From the NCBI GenBank assembly GCA_945957305.1, contig CAMFLN010000267.1, forward strand, positions 1 through 5,675: 5,675 nt of DNA. The letters are read 5' to 3'. This DNA comes from an uncultured Planctomycetaceae bacterium (GTDB taxonomy: Bacteria; Planctomycetota; Planctomycetia; Pirellulales; JACPPG01). The notes below the pieces were generated by a model that saw only the letters and a program-made list of their open reading frames with translations, did not search any database and was not told the DNA's origin. Below, one piece after another: positions 1 to 5,671 of the stretch. The translations under genes were made by a program, and so were the position numbers. Each line of letters starts with the position of its first letter. Positions within the stretch are counted from its first letter, which is position 1.

Positions 1-412
1 TCTCGAGGCTGAACGGCCCATGTTCGGTCATCGACGGCAGCTGACGGTATTCGGCGCTGCAGCGGTAGCAAGTCAGGCTGTCGCCCACGACAAAAAACAA
101 CAGCATGTCCGCCAGAGCCGTGGCAAACAGGATGGCAAAGGTCAAATACGTCCAATAAAAGTTCCAGGTCACGCAGCTGGCGGCGAAACCGCCCACGACG
201 ATGGCCAATCCCAGCCGGTGCGGGAAATCCTTGCGGACAAACAAGTCTCCGCTGCCACAGATCAAACAACGATGCAATTCCTCCCCCGACCAGGCCCCCT
301 CGGGAGTCGCGAACGACGCGTGGCAATGCGGGCAATCGAGCGCCGCCCCCTGAGGAGCGATTTGCTGTTTTGCTGTGGCGTCACAACGGGGACACGCGAA
401 AGTAACGTTCAT
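1..412 (-). CDS. Zinc-ribbon protein with a two-helix membrane hairpin, 3' end cut by window edge
   Basis: The reading frame runs open from an ATG at 412 off the left edge; 137 residues are visible. The start region carries CPRC (residues 7-10) and CPHC (27-30), a compact first zinc ribbon. A second cysteine pair, CLIC (49-52), is followed by a short linker, then two hydrophobic stretches (about 68-87 and 89-109) that look like a membrane hairpin, and then CYRC (115-118). The pairs at 49-52 and 115-118 could together make one zinc site facing the cytoplasm, closed across the hairpin. I recognise no named family. Similar unnamed proteins with a 'KDFP.RLG' stretch before the helices seem common in planctomycetes, but that is from memory. 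It lies 53 bases downstream of the eight-helix protein gene on the same strand, so co-transcription is likely. There is no clear ribosome binding site. The coding frame is supported by its patterned cysteines and hydrophobic blocks. Confidence 0.8.
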   Translation of the reverse strand, partial: MNVTFACPRCDATAKQQIAPQGAALDCPHCHASFATPEGAWSGEELHRCLICGSGDLFVRKDFPHRLGLAIVVGGFAASCVTWNFYWTYLTFAILFATALADMLLFFVVGDSLTCYRCSAEYRQLPSMTEHGPFSLE

Positions 413-465
413 AAAAATGCATCAAACTAAAAGAGGGCCGACCAACCGCGGCACGCGACCTTCCA

Positions 466-1221
466 TCATAAGGGATACCCGGCCTGGGCTGACAGCAGCC
501 CCGAGGCCAATTCTCCGAGGAATGTTGTGATCACAGCCACGTAAAGTATGCCGGTTGCGCTTTGTGTATTGGGGATTTTCATCGTTTGCCAAGCCATCAG
601 GGCCAAGAGTGCCGTGCCGGCCAGCCCCCCGACCCAACGCAGCGCTAGAAACAATAGGTTTGTCATTTCCGGCAGGCCGCCGTTCCCGATTTCAAGCCCC
701 AGCCCTGCGCCGCAAACGAGCGCACGCAGCAGCGTCGCAATCGCTAACAAGACGATCAATCGCAACAGCGGCTCGAGCGGCATCCCCGGGGCGTTGAGGT
801 ACCAATGTCCCAGCAACATGGCTGCCATGGTGGTGCCCAGCAGTAGCCCGCTGGTCGCCGGATCGAGCCATGCAAAGACAGGCGTCAGGGGCCCGATATC
901 CGGAGCTTGGCTTACCAGACAAGCGGCCGCGAGGTCGACAATCGCCAGGCAGCCGAGAATGGCAATCCCCAGCCGGGGGCGTTCGTACAGCCAAGCCACG
1001 GCGCCAATGTAGCTGAGCACAGCGGCGCCAATCGCCGGCCAGGGGGAATGTGCCGAATCGGCTCCGGTGCCCAGAACGAGCGCCGCCAGTGAGTTCAAAC
1101 CCAGCAGCACATACAGATTGTTGCGGTAGTACCCGCTGGTCACATCGCGCGGCGGCACCACCGTCATGGCGGCGGCCATACCGAATGACAAACGCAATAT
1201 GAACTGAATCAAGATCGACAC
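466..1221 (-). CDS. Polytopic membrane protein of unknown function, about 8 helices
   Basis: This 251-residue protein is hydrophobic almost throughout. Likely membrane helices lie near residues 3-22, 34-53, 62-79, 84-104, 120-142, 150-174, 187-211 and 223-244. Polar residues inside or at the edge of helices stand out: H139 in 'GHWYLNAPG', R154, R166, R195 in 'LRWVGG', and E237 in 'FLGEL'. The stretch 'NTQSATGILYV' (218-228) looks like a conserved family signature. I cannot assign a known family or substrate; a transporter or membrane-bound redox/assembly factor would fit equally well. Translation starts at a GTG (1221), preceded by a weak GGTGAG; the next in-frame ATG (residue 15) would cut the first helix, so GTG is preferred. 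The gene is separated from folE by a terminator and so needs its own promoter in 1222-1310, where I see no convincing one. The zinc-ribbon protein follows it and is a likely operon partner. Confidence 0.8.
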   Translation of the reverse strand: MSILIQFILRLSFGMAAAMTVVPPRDVTSGYYRNNLYVLLGLNSLAALVLGTGADSAHSPWPAIGAAVLSYIGAVAWLYERPRLGIAILGCLAIVDLAAACLVSQAPDIGPLTPVFAWLDPATSGLLLGTTMAAMLLGHWYLNAPGMPLEPLLRLIVLLAIATLLRALVCGAGLGLEIGNGGLPEMTNLLFLALRWVGGLAGTALLALMAWQTMKIPNTQSATGILYVAVITTFLGELASGLLSAQAGYPL

Positions 1222-1310
1222 GGACGGATCTCACCACCGTCGCTGATGCTCGAGCGGACGGTGCCGCGTCGGAAACTGCCAATGACCGCGTTAACTACTC
1301 GATTGGTTTC

Positions 1311-1340
1311 AAAAAAATCGCAACGATTACCTGTCGTTGC
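1311..1340 (-). terminator. Rho-independent terminator of folE
   Basis: Reading the minus strand, GCAACGA (1340-1334) and TCGTTGC (1326-1320) form a perfect 7-bp stem around a 7-base loop. The stem is followed by GA and then seven Ts (1317-1311). It begins at the base right after the folE stop codon. The complementary strand lacks a T run on the other side, so it works in one direction only. It insulates the downstream membrane-protein genes from folE transcription. Confidence 0.85.
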
Positions 1341-1988
1341 CTACCGGCGGTCGCCGTAGATCAGGTTCATGATTTCCGATCGACTCGACAGGTTCGAGCG
1401 GAAGACTCCGCGCATTGCCGACGTAACGCAGAGGCTGCCCGGTTTGCGGACGCCGCGAATCGTCATGCAGGAATGCGAGGCTTCGATGACCACCGCCACC
1501 CCCTTGGCCTGGAGCTCTTCGACCAGCAGGTCGGCGATTGTTTCCGTCATGCGCTCCTGCACTTGCGGACGCTTCGAAACGACCTCGATGACGCGGGCGA
1601 TCTTGCTCAAACCGACGACGCGGCCATTGGGCAGGTACCCGACGTGCGCCGTGCCAATAAAGGGGAGCATGTGGTGTTCGCACATGCTGTTAAAGCTAAT
1701 GTCCTTGACCAGCACGACTTCGTCGTATTTTTCGGTAAAGAATTTCTGCAGATGGTGGCGCGGATCGTCGTGCAGCCCACTGAAGAGTTCGGCGTACATC
1801 CGGGCGACACGGGCCGGAGTTTCGCGCAGTCCTTCGCGGTCCGGGTCTTCACCGACGGCGGCCAGAATTTCGCGCACGGCGTGCCTGATCCGAGCCTGAT
1901 CGACGGGACTGGCTCCTTTTCCCGGCGCGATGCCCTCGTCGAGCTCGGCTGTGAGCGATTCGTAAACAGTAGGGGACGATTCCGCCAT
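1341..1988 (-). CDS. folE: GTP cyclohydrolase I (FolE, type IA)
   Basis: It encodes the cytosolic enzyme that converts GTP to 7,8-dihydroneopterin triphosphate and formate, the first step of tetrahydrofolate synthesis and of related pterins. The 215-residue protein matches the usual family length (about 190-220). All key residues of the E. coli enzyme appear at a constant offset of seven: zinc ligands C103, H106 and C174, catalytic H105 and H172, S128-K129, Q144-E145 and R178. Characteristic blocks are 'DPDREGLRETPARVARM' (48-64), 'SMCEHHMLPF' (101-110) and 'SHSCMTIRGV' (171-180). The intact zinc site marks the zinc-dependent FolE type rather than FolE2. I chose the ATG at 1988, with GGAAAG five bases upstream; an in-frame TTG at 2003 would add five residues but is an unlikely start. 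The first 30 residues or so are variable and probably disordered. It is a single-gene unit with its own promoter and terminator. Confidence 0.97.
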   Translation of the reverse strand: MAESSPTVYESLTAELDEGIAPGKGASPVDQARIRHAVREILAAVGEDPDREGLRETPARVARMYAELFSGLHDDPRHHLQKFFTEKYDEVVLVKDISFNSMCEHHMLPFIGTAHVGYLPNGRVVGLSKIARVIEVVSKRPQVQERMTETIADLLVEELQAKGVAVVIEASHSCMTIRGVRKPGSLCVTSAMRGVFRSNLSSRSEIMNLIYGDRR

Positions 1989-2026
1989 AAAAACTTTCCG
2001 CAAGGCAAGAATGGGCGAGTACTTGG

Positions 2027-2055
2027 ATATTAGCGCGGCCTGGGAGGGGGGTCAA
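2027..2055 (-). promoter_or_regulatory. Putative sigma70-type promoter of folE
   Basis: On the minus strand TTGACC (2055-2050) is separated by 17 bases from TAATAT (2032-2027). This is five of six and four of six matches to the TTGACA/TATAAT consensus at ideal spacing. Transcription would begin near 2020, leaving a leader of about 30 bases before the ATG at 1988. The spacer is very rich in C. No experimental support; planctomycete promoters may deviate from the E. coli consensus. Confidence 0.5.
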
Positions 2056-2106
2056 GCCGCCCAAGGATGCGGAGCGACAATCGGCCCTCCCAGCCGGGAA
2101 ATCGCA

Positions 2107-2127
2107 CAGCGGCGTGATCACCCGCTG
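2107..2127. repeat. Imperfect 21-bp palindrome upstream of folE
   Basis: CAGCGG (2107-2112) and CCGCTG (2122-2127) are perfect inverted arms around GTGATCAC (2114-2121), itself a perfect palindrome; a single extra C at 2113 breaks full symmetry. It lies between the LON-gene stop (2171) and the folE promoter. No T run follows on either strand, so it is not a standard intrinsic terminator. It could be a protein-binding site or a hairpin protecting the 3' end of the LON transcript. Confidence 0.4.
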
Positions 2128-2170
2128 GTTACCGCGACTAAAACGTTCGTGCGGGCCGCAATGATGGGGG

Positions 2171-2860
2171 TCAATTGCAGCTGAAATCGGGGGGGAATGG
2201 CACGTGTGCGGCCCCCTGACGCGCGCCCAGGGAATTCAGCAATTTCTGCGCGCGAACACAGATATCGCATTCCGCCAGCAATTCGGCCTTTGTCTGCACA
2301 TCGAAATCGAGCGTGTAGGCGACGATATCGGTCAGCACATTGAGGCTAATACCTTGATGTAGCAAATGCGAGAGCGGACCGAGCGCCTCGGTCGTTTCCG
2401 GCAGCACGCGGCGAAACGCTGTCAGCAGTTGTTGCGTCAACTCCTGTTTGTGATCTTCCAGGCTCGCGGGGTAGCGCTCGACGCACAGGCGGGCCGTCGC
2501 CTGGCGGTAGAGCGTGTCCGAGGTCAGTTCCTGCTCCAAGCGAACACGTGCCATGCCGGCCAAGAGCAAGTTGTAGCGTCCGTCAGGCAGCCGCACGTGC
2601 GTGGCGATTTTTCCCAGGCAGACGGTGGGGTAGACCGGCGGCCGGCCTTCGTAATCCATCTCCCATCCTGGGGCGAGCAACGCCATGGCGATGAATTGAT
2701 CACCGGCCAGAGCGGCCTCGAACATTTCGCAGTAACGCGGTTCGAAGATGTGCAAGGGCTGCAGGACATGGGGGAACATAACCAGGTTCGGCAGCGGAAA
2801 CAGGCGCACCGTGCCTGAGAACGTTTCGGGATCGAATTGCAAGTTTTCGAAGGGTGGCAT
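2171..2860 (-). CDS. LON substrate-binding (N-terminal) domain protein without protease domain
   Basis: This protein of 229 residues resembles the N-terminal substrate-recognition domain of Lon protease (LON_substr_bdg, PF02190) standing alone. The signature is 'LFPLPNLVMFPHVLQPLHIF' (20-39) followed by EPRY (40-43), then 'ALAGDQFIAMALL' (50-62), 'CLGKIATHVRLPDGRYNLLL' (81-100) and 'GMARVRLE' (102-109). The rest (about 120-229) is probably helical, as in Lon's N-terminal domain. There is no ATPase Walker motif or Ser-Lys protease dyad, so it cannot be Lon itself. Stand-alone members are widespread, with no firmly established role; chaperone-like or substrate-adaptor activity is often supposed. 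I prefer the ATG at 2860 because the family usually begins about 15-20 residues before the LFPLPN motif. A GTG at 2923 would add 21 residues that do not look conserved. It is the second gene of a unit with the DUF309 gene upstream, 86 bases away (23 with the GTG start). Confidence 0.9.
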   Translation of the reverse strand: MPPFENLQFDPETFSGTVRLFPLPNLVMFPHVLQPLHIFEPRYCEMFEAALAGDQFIAMALLAPGWEMDYEGRPPVYPTVCLGKIATHVRLPDGRYNLLLAGMARVRLEQELTSDTLYRQATARLCVERYPASLEDHKQELTQQLLTAFRRVLPETTEALGPLSHLLHQGISLNVLTDIVAYTLDFDVQTKAELLAECDICVRAQKLLNSLGARQGAAHVPFPPDFSCN

Positions 2861-2946
2861 AGCAGCAATCTGCCCGCAGGGGAGCTCGAAAATCGGCGGG
2901 GGCGCGCCGCCAAGCAGCCCCACTCATCGGAGGCCAGAATACCAGT

Positions 2947-3348
2947 CTAATTCGCGCTTTCCGGATGTGGTGAGTCGAGATGGATTTCGGGGATGTCGTC
3001 GGCGACCAACTCCACCTGCGGATAGTCCTCCGAGCTATCGATGATTTCCCGAAAGCAGCGCTGCATTTCGGCAAAGAATTTGTCCAGATCGAGTCCCTGG
3101 TGATGCGGACGATACGGCTCCAAGTAGCCCAGGCTGGTGTAGTACAGCTTTTTCGCGCCGCGGATATTGCCGTTGCCGAAATGGTGCAGGGCGACGGCAG
3201 CCTGAATCAGCCCTTGGTAGAACTTTCGCGACGGGCCCTGGTAGTCGGTCCACAACTCTTCCCAGGCTTCGTGACTCTCGAAAAACTCGCAATCGTTAAA
3301 TAGTGCGATGCCGCGGAGATAGAGGGGATCGTATTCGGCCGTGGCCAT
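2947..3348 (-). CDS. DUF309 family protein
   Basis: This small cytosolic protein (133 residues) carries the DUF309 signature: 'ALFNDCEFFESHEAWEELW' (15-33), then 'KFYQGLIQAAVALHHFGNGN' (42-61) and 'GAKKL' (64-68). The HE..WE arrangement (H26, E27, W29, E30), Q49 and H55-H56 are the invariant-looking polar residues. They would line one face of a helical bundle, possibly binding a metal or small ligand, though this is inference. The biochemical function of the family is not known to me. The acidic tail (residues 105-133) is variable. I chose the ATG at 3348, since the motif begins right after it; GAGG lies about 10 bases upstream. The frame stays open to 3468, but the added residues are Arg-rich and unlike the family, and they overlap the promoter. 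It is the first gene of a likely operon with the LON-domain gene. Confidence 0.9.
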   Translation of the reverse strand: MATAEYDPLYLRGIALFNDCEFFESHEAWEELWTDYQGPSRKFYQGLIQAAVALHHFGNGNIRGAKKLYYTSLGYLEPYRPHHQGLDLDKFFAEMQRCFREIIDSSEDYPQVELVADDIPEIHLDSPHPESAN

Positions 3349-3396
3349 GAAGAATGAGCCTCGCGCAAGAGGGAAATGCCGCTCGCTCCGGCACAT

Positions 3397-3416
3397 TGTG
3401 CGATTATAGTCGCACA
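3397..3416 (-). promoter_or_regulatory. Palindromic operator-like site over the -10 box of the DUF309-LON unit
   Basis: The sequence TGTGCGATTATAGTCGCACA has 7-bp perfect inverted arms (3397-3403 and 3410-3416) around a six-base centre. On the minus strand it contains an exact TATAAT (3408-3403), placing a transcription start near 3396 and a leader of about 48 bases before the ATG at 3348. A further TCGCAC half-site lies at 3424-3429, 14 bases from the TCGCAC of the right arm. No good -35 box is found at 16-18 bases (for example TGGTGC at 17), which would fit a regulated promoter. A repressor or activator dimer binding here is inferred; no regulator gene is visible in the window. Confidence 0.5.
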
Positions 3417-3477
3417 GGTAAGGTCGCACCACGACCGGGCGGTTTCGCTCGGCGTGGGACGACAGCAAGGTAACTGC

Positions 3478-3506
3478 TTGACAGGATACTCAGCGGCTTC
3501 AAGAAT
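3478..3506 (+). promoter_or_regulatory. Putative sigma70-type promoter of nth
   Basis: A perfect TTGACA (3478-3483) is followed after 17 bases by AAGAAT (3501-3506), a four-of-six match to TATAAT. Transcription would start near 3513, giving a leader of about 87 bases before the nth ATG at 3600. It diverges from the DUF309 promoter about 70 bases away. Nothing else recognisable lies in the gap 3349-3599. Confidence 0.45.
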
Positions 3507-3599
3507 TGGTGCGGCGCGTCGTGTCTCGCAGTCGGAAATCCAGTTAAAGGGGAGCCTGTTGCCTGCCCATGGCGGGGGACCCGGCTTCTCGTCGCTCGC

Positions 3600-4448
3600 A
3601 TGGCAAGTACCGCAACAGCTCGGACACATGCGGCGCGCGTGGATCGCAAATTGGCGCAGCTATACCCCGACGCCCATTGCTCGCTCGACCATCACTCGCC
3701 ACTCGAACTGTTGATTTCGACGATTCTCTCGGCGCAATGCACCGACGAACGGGTGAATATCGTCACCAAGGATCTGTTCCAGCGCTATCGCACTGCGGCC
3801 GATTATGCACGGGCGCCCCTGGCGCAATTGGAGAAGTCGATCCAAAGCACCGGATTCTTTCGCAACAAGGCCAAGAACATCAAGGCCTGCTGCCAGACGC
3901 TGCTCGACCGTTACGACGGCGAGGTCCCGCGCGACCTGGAAAGCCTGGTGGTGCTGCCTGGTGTGGGCCGCAAGACGGCCAATGTGGTTCTGGGGTCGGG
4001 CTTTGGCATTGCCTCCGGCGTGGTTGTCGATACGCACGTAGGCCGGCTGAGCGGTCGGCTGGGACTGACGCAGAGCAAAGATCCGATCAAGATCGAGCAA
4101 GACCTGATGCGCGAGCTGCCCCGCGACGAGTGGGTCAATTTCAGCCACCGCATGATTCAGCATGGGCGGCGGGTGTGCCTGGCCCGCAAACCGCGCTGCG
4201 AAGTCTGCGCCCTAGCCGACATTTGCCCGCGCATCGGCCTGGCCGAAACGGCGGTCGAATTGCCAGCGACAAAGAGTCGAGTGGCGAAAAAACTGTCCGA
4301 AAAATCTCGCCCCGCGGCGAGCAAACACGGGAGCGCCCGAGCGGGGACGGGTAAGCCTGCAACGGGCGGGCCCCTGAGGGGCAAGCAGAAAGCTCGAGGG
4401 GCCACAGCGGCTCAGCGTGCCACGGCGGATCGACAGCGACGTTCTTAA
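3600..4448 (+). CDS. nth: Endonuclease III (DNA glycosylase/AP lyase) with basic C-terminal tail
   Basis: It encodes the base-excision-repair enzyme that removes oxidised pyrimidines such as thymine glycol and cleaves at abasic sites. The catalytic core spans about residues 14-213. 'LLISTILSAQCTDERVN' (37-53) is the family signature; the helix-hairpin-helix 'LPGVGRKTANV' (119-129) supplies catalytic K125, and 'VVDTHVGRL' (142-150) supplies D144. Four cysteines spaced C193-X6-C200-X2-C203-X5-C209 form the [4Fe-4S] site exactly as in E. coli Nth. At 282 residues it is about 70 longer than E. coli Nth (211). The extra part (about 214-282) is rich in Lys, Arg, Ala and Gly, probably disordered, and could aid DNA binding. 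The ATG at 3600 is the first start in frame; no strong ribosome site precedes it, and a GTG at 3639 is a less likely choice. dcd follows 46 bases downstream on the same strand, so co-transcription is likely. Confidence 0.96.
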   Translation: MASTATARTHAARVDRKLAQLYPDAHCSLDHHSPLELLISTILSAQCTDERVNIVTKDLFQRYRTAADYARAPLAQLEKSIQSTGFFRNKAKNIKACCQTLLDRYDGEVPRDLESLVVLPGVGRKTANVVLGSGFGIASGVVVDTHVGRLSGRLGLTQSKDPIKIEQDLMRELPRDEWVNFSHRMIQHGRRVCLARKPRCEVCALADICPRIGLAETAVELPATKSRVAKKLSEKSRPAASKHGSARAGTGKPATGGPLRGKQKARGATAAQRATADRQRRS

Positions 4449-4494
4449 CCGCGGCTGGGAACTTTCCGACGATCAGAAAAGCGAGCAATCACGA

Positions 4495-5073
4495 ATGATT
4501 CTTTCAGGTCACGAGATCCGCGAGCAACTCGGCACGAACATCGTCATCGATCCTTTCGATCCCGCGCGCTTGAATCCCAACAGCTATAACCTGTCGTTGC
4601 ACGACGAGTTGCTGGTCTACGAGGAAGTCGTGCTCGACATGTTGAAGCCCAACCGGGTGCGTCGTCTGACAATTCCGCCGCAGGGCCTGGTATTGAATCC
4701 CCACCAGTTGTATCTGGGACGCACCATCGAGCGCACCGAGACACACAACCTCGTGCCGATGATCGAGGGACGCTCGTCGATCGGGCGATTGGGACTATTC
4801 GTGCACGTGACCGCAGGCTTCGGCGACGTGGGGTTCTGCGGTTATTGGACGCTTGAGATGTTTGCCGTACAGCCGGTGCGGGTTTACCCGGGCGTGCCGA
4901 TTTGCCAGATCTTTTACCACCAGATCGCGGGCAGCTACACTGAGTACGACAGCGACAAGTATCAGCACAATCACGACATCCAGCCGAGCATGATCTTCAA
5001 AGAGCTGAACCCGGCCTCGAGCAATGATCCGCAACTGCAACTGGCCTTCGGCATGGAGCGGGTCGTCAATTAG
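4495..5073 (+). CDS. dcd: dCTP deaminase family protein (Dcd)
   Basis: The 192-residue protein belongs to the dCTP deaminase/dUTPase trimeric fold; it should deaminate dCTP to dUTP, feeding thymidylate synthesis. The substrate loop 'EGRSSIGRLGLFVHVTAGF' (91-109) carries R93, S94, S95 and R98, and the general base is E121 in 'GYWTLEMF' (116-123), equal to E138 of E. coli Dcd. 'LNPNSYNLSL' (26-35), 'PICQIFYH' (135-142) and KYQ (155-157) are further family blocks. The usual 'ID.G' after the loop is replaced by 'GFGDVGF' (108-114), the form I recall in a subgroup found in Firmicutes and elsewhere. Whether it also hydrolyses dUTP to dUMP (the bifunctional type) cannot be decided by eye. I chose the ATG at 4495 because the family begins 'MILSG.EI'; a GTG at 4417 would overlap nth and add 26 unrelated residues. 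It probably relies on the nth promoter. Confidence 0.93.
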   Translation: MILSGHEIREQLGTNIVIDPFDPARLNPNSYNLSLHDELLVYEEVVLDMLKPNRVRRLTIPPQGLVLNPHQLYLGRTIERTETHNLVPMIEGRSSIGRLGLFVHVTAGFGDVGFCGYWTLEMFAVQPVRVYPGVPICQIFYHQIAGSYTEYDSDKYQHNHDIQPSMIFKELNPASSNDPQLQLAFGMERVVN

Positions 5074-5077
5074 TTGT

Positions 5078-5671
5078 TCAGGATTGCTCACCGCTCTCGG
5101 TCGCTCGGACGATGATTCCCGCGATGACGCCGGTCTTGGCATCGGCGTAATTCTGAATATACGCCCACTCGCGGGCCGCTAGTTTGCATTTTTCCGCTTC
5201 GTACAGCTTGCGGTCGCCTGCATGGCGGCGGAGATGATCGCGAAATTGCAGCATCCGCGCGACCTCGGGGCAAGCGACCGTAAAGACGTGCAGGTTGATC
5301 TCGGTGTCGGGCCCCTTCAGCATGCGGTGCTGCCACCAATCGGGTTCGCGAATACGCAGCACATAGCCGGCCGCCTCCAATGGTGGCACGTAGTTCGCTT
5401 CGTCCGCGGAGTCCGGCACTTCCAACACCATATCAATGATCGGCTTAGCCGCCAAACCAGCGACCGAGGTGGAACCGACGTGCTCGATGGAGAGCGCCAT
5501 GCTGCCAAGAATCTGGCGAATTCGCTCGGCTTCACGCTCAAAGAGCTGGGGCCACCGCGGATCGTATTCGACGAGCTTGATCGGCGCGTCATGACGCTGG
5601 GCGCCGCGAATGCTATGGCGTTCGTTGTCCGCTTCGCTCGCGGGGGTAATGCCTCGGGGGGCAGCGTCCAT
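5078..5671 (-). CDS. GrpB family protein (UPF0157, nucleotidyltransferase-like fold)
   Basis: This 197-residue protein has the GrpB/UPF0157 layout: 'IKLVEYDPRWPQLFEREAER' (31-50), then 'IEHVGSTSVAGLAAKPIIDM' (62-81), then 'HRMLKGPDTEINLHVFTVAC' (115-134) and 'FRDHLRRH' (143-150), ending in a helical 'YEAEKCKLA' region (157-165). GS (66-67) and D80 recall the active-site strand of nucleotidyltransferase folds, but members have no well-established activity, and only one of the usual acidic pair is evident. The family is usually about 170-180 residues; here the first 30 are a variable extension. The ATG at 5671 is four bases from the window edge, so a start further upstream cannot be excluded, nor can its promoter be seen. 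Its stop lies four bases from that of dcd in convergent orientation. Confidence 0.9.
   Translation of the reverse strand: MDAAPRGITPASEADNERHSIRGAQRHDAPIKLVEYDPRWPQLFEREAERIRQILGSMALSIEHVGSTSVAGLAAKPIIDMVLEVPDSADEANYVPPLEAAGYVLRIREPDWWQHRMLKGPDTEINLHVFTVACPEVARMLQFRDHLRRHAGDRKLYEAEKCKLAAREWAYIQNYADAKTGVIAGIIVRATESGEQS

Noticed and set aside
20..430. Plus-strand open frame of 136 codons at the left end
   Set aside because: It is antisense to the zinc-ribbon protein, whose patterned cysteines and membrane helices mark the real frame; the plus-strand translation has no recognisable domain.
413..465. Possible hairpin with a short T run between the two membrane genes
   Set aside because: The stem is only four pairs (GCCG/CGGC) and the T run is interrupted, too weak to call a terminator or attenuator.
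1222..1310. Search for a promoter of the eight-helix protein gene
   Set aside because: TTGGCA-like words occur, but none has a credible -10 box at 16-18 bases, so no promoter is claimed.
1341..2003. Longer folE start at a TTG (2003)
   Set aside because: The ATG at 1988 has a GGAAAG upstream and fits the promoter; TTG would add five residues outside the conserved region.
2861..2923. Upstream GTG start (2923) for the LON-domain gene
   Set aside because: The added 21 residues do not resemble the family's usual beginning and no ribosome site precedes the GTG. It remains possible because it would give a tighter 23-base gap.
3569..4354. Plus-strand frame of 261 codons overlapping nth
   Set aside because: It is a shadow in another frame of nth, which carries all endonuclease III motifs; this translation is rich in Arg, Pro and Gly with no domain.
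4370..4382. GCCCC-TGA-GGGGC hairpin inside the nth tail
   Set aside because: It lies within coding sequence in GC-rich DNA with no T run after it; a 5-bp stem of this kind is expected by chance.
4417..4494. GTG start (4417) for dcd, overlapping nth
   Set aside because: The family begins with 'MILSG.EI' at the ATG at 4495; the 26 residues before it look like a read-through frame of nth.
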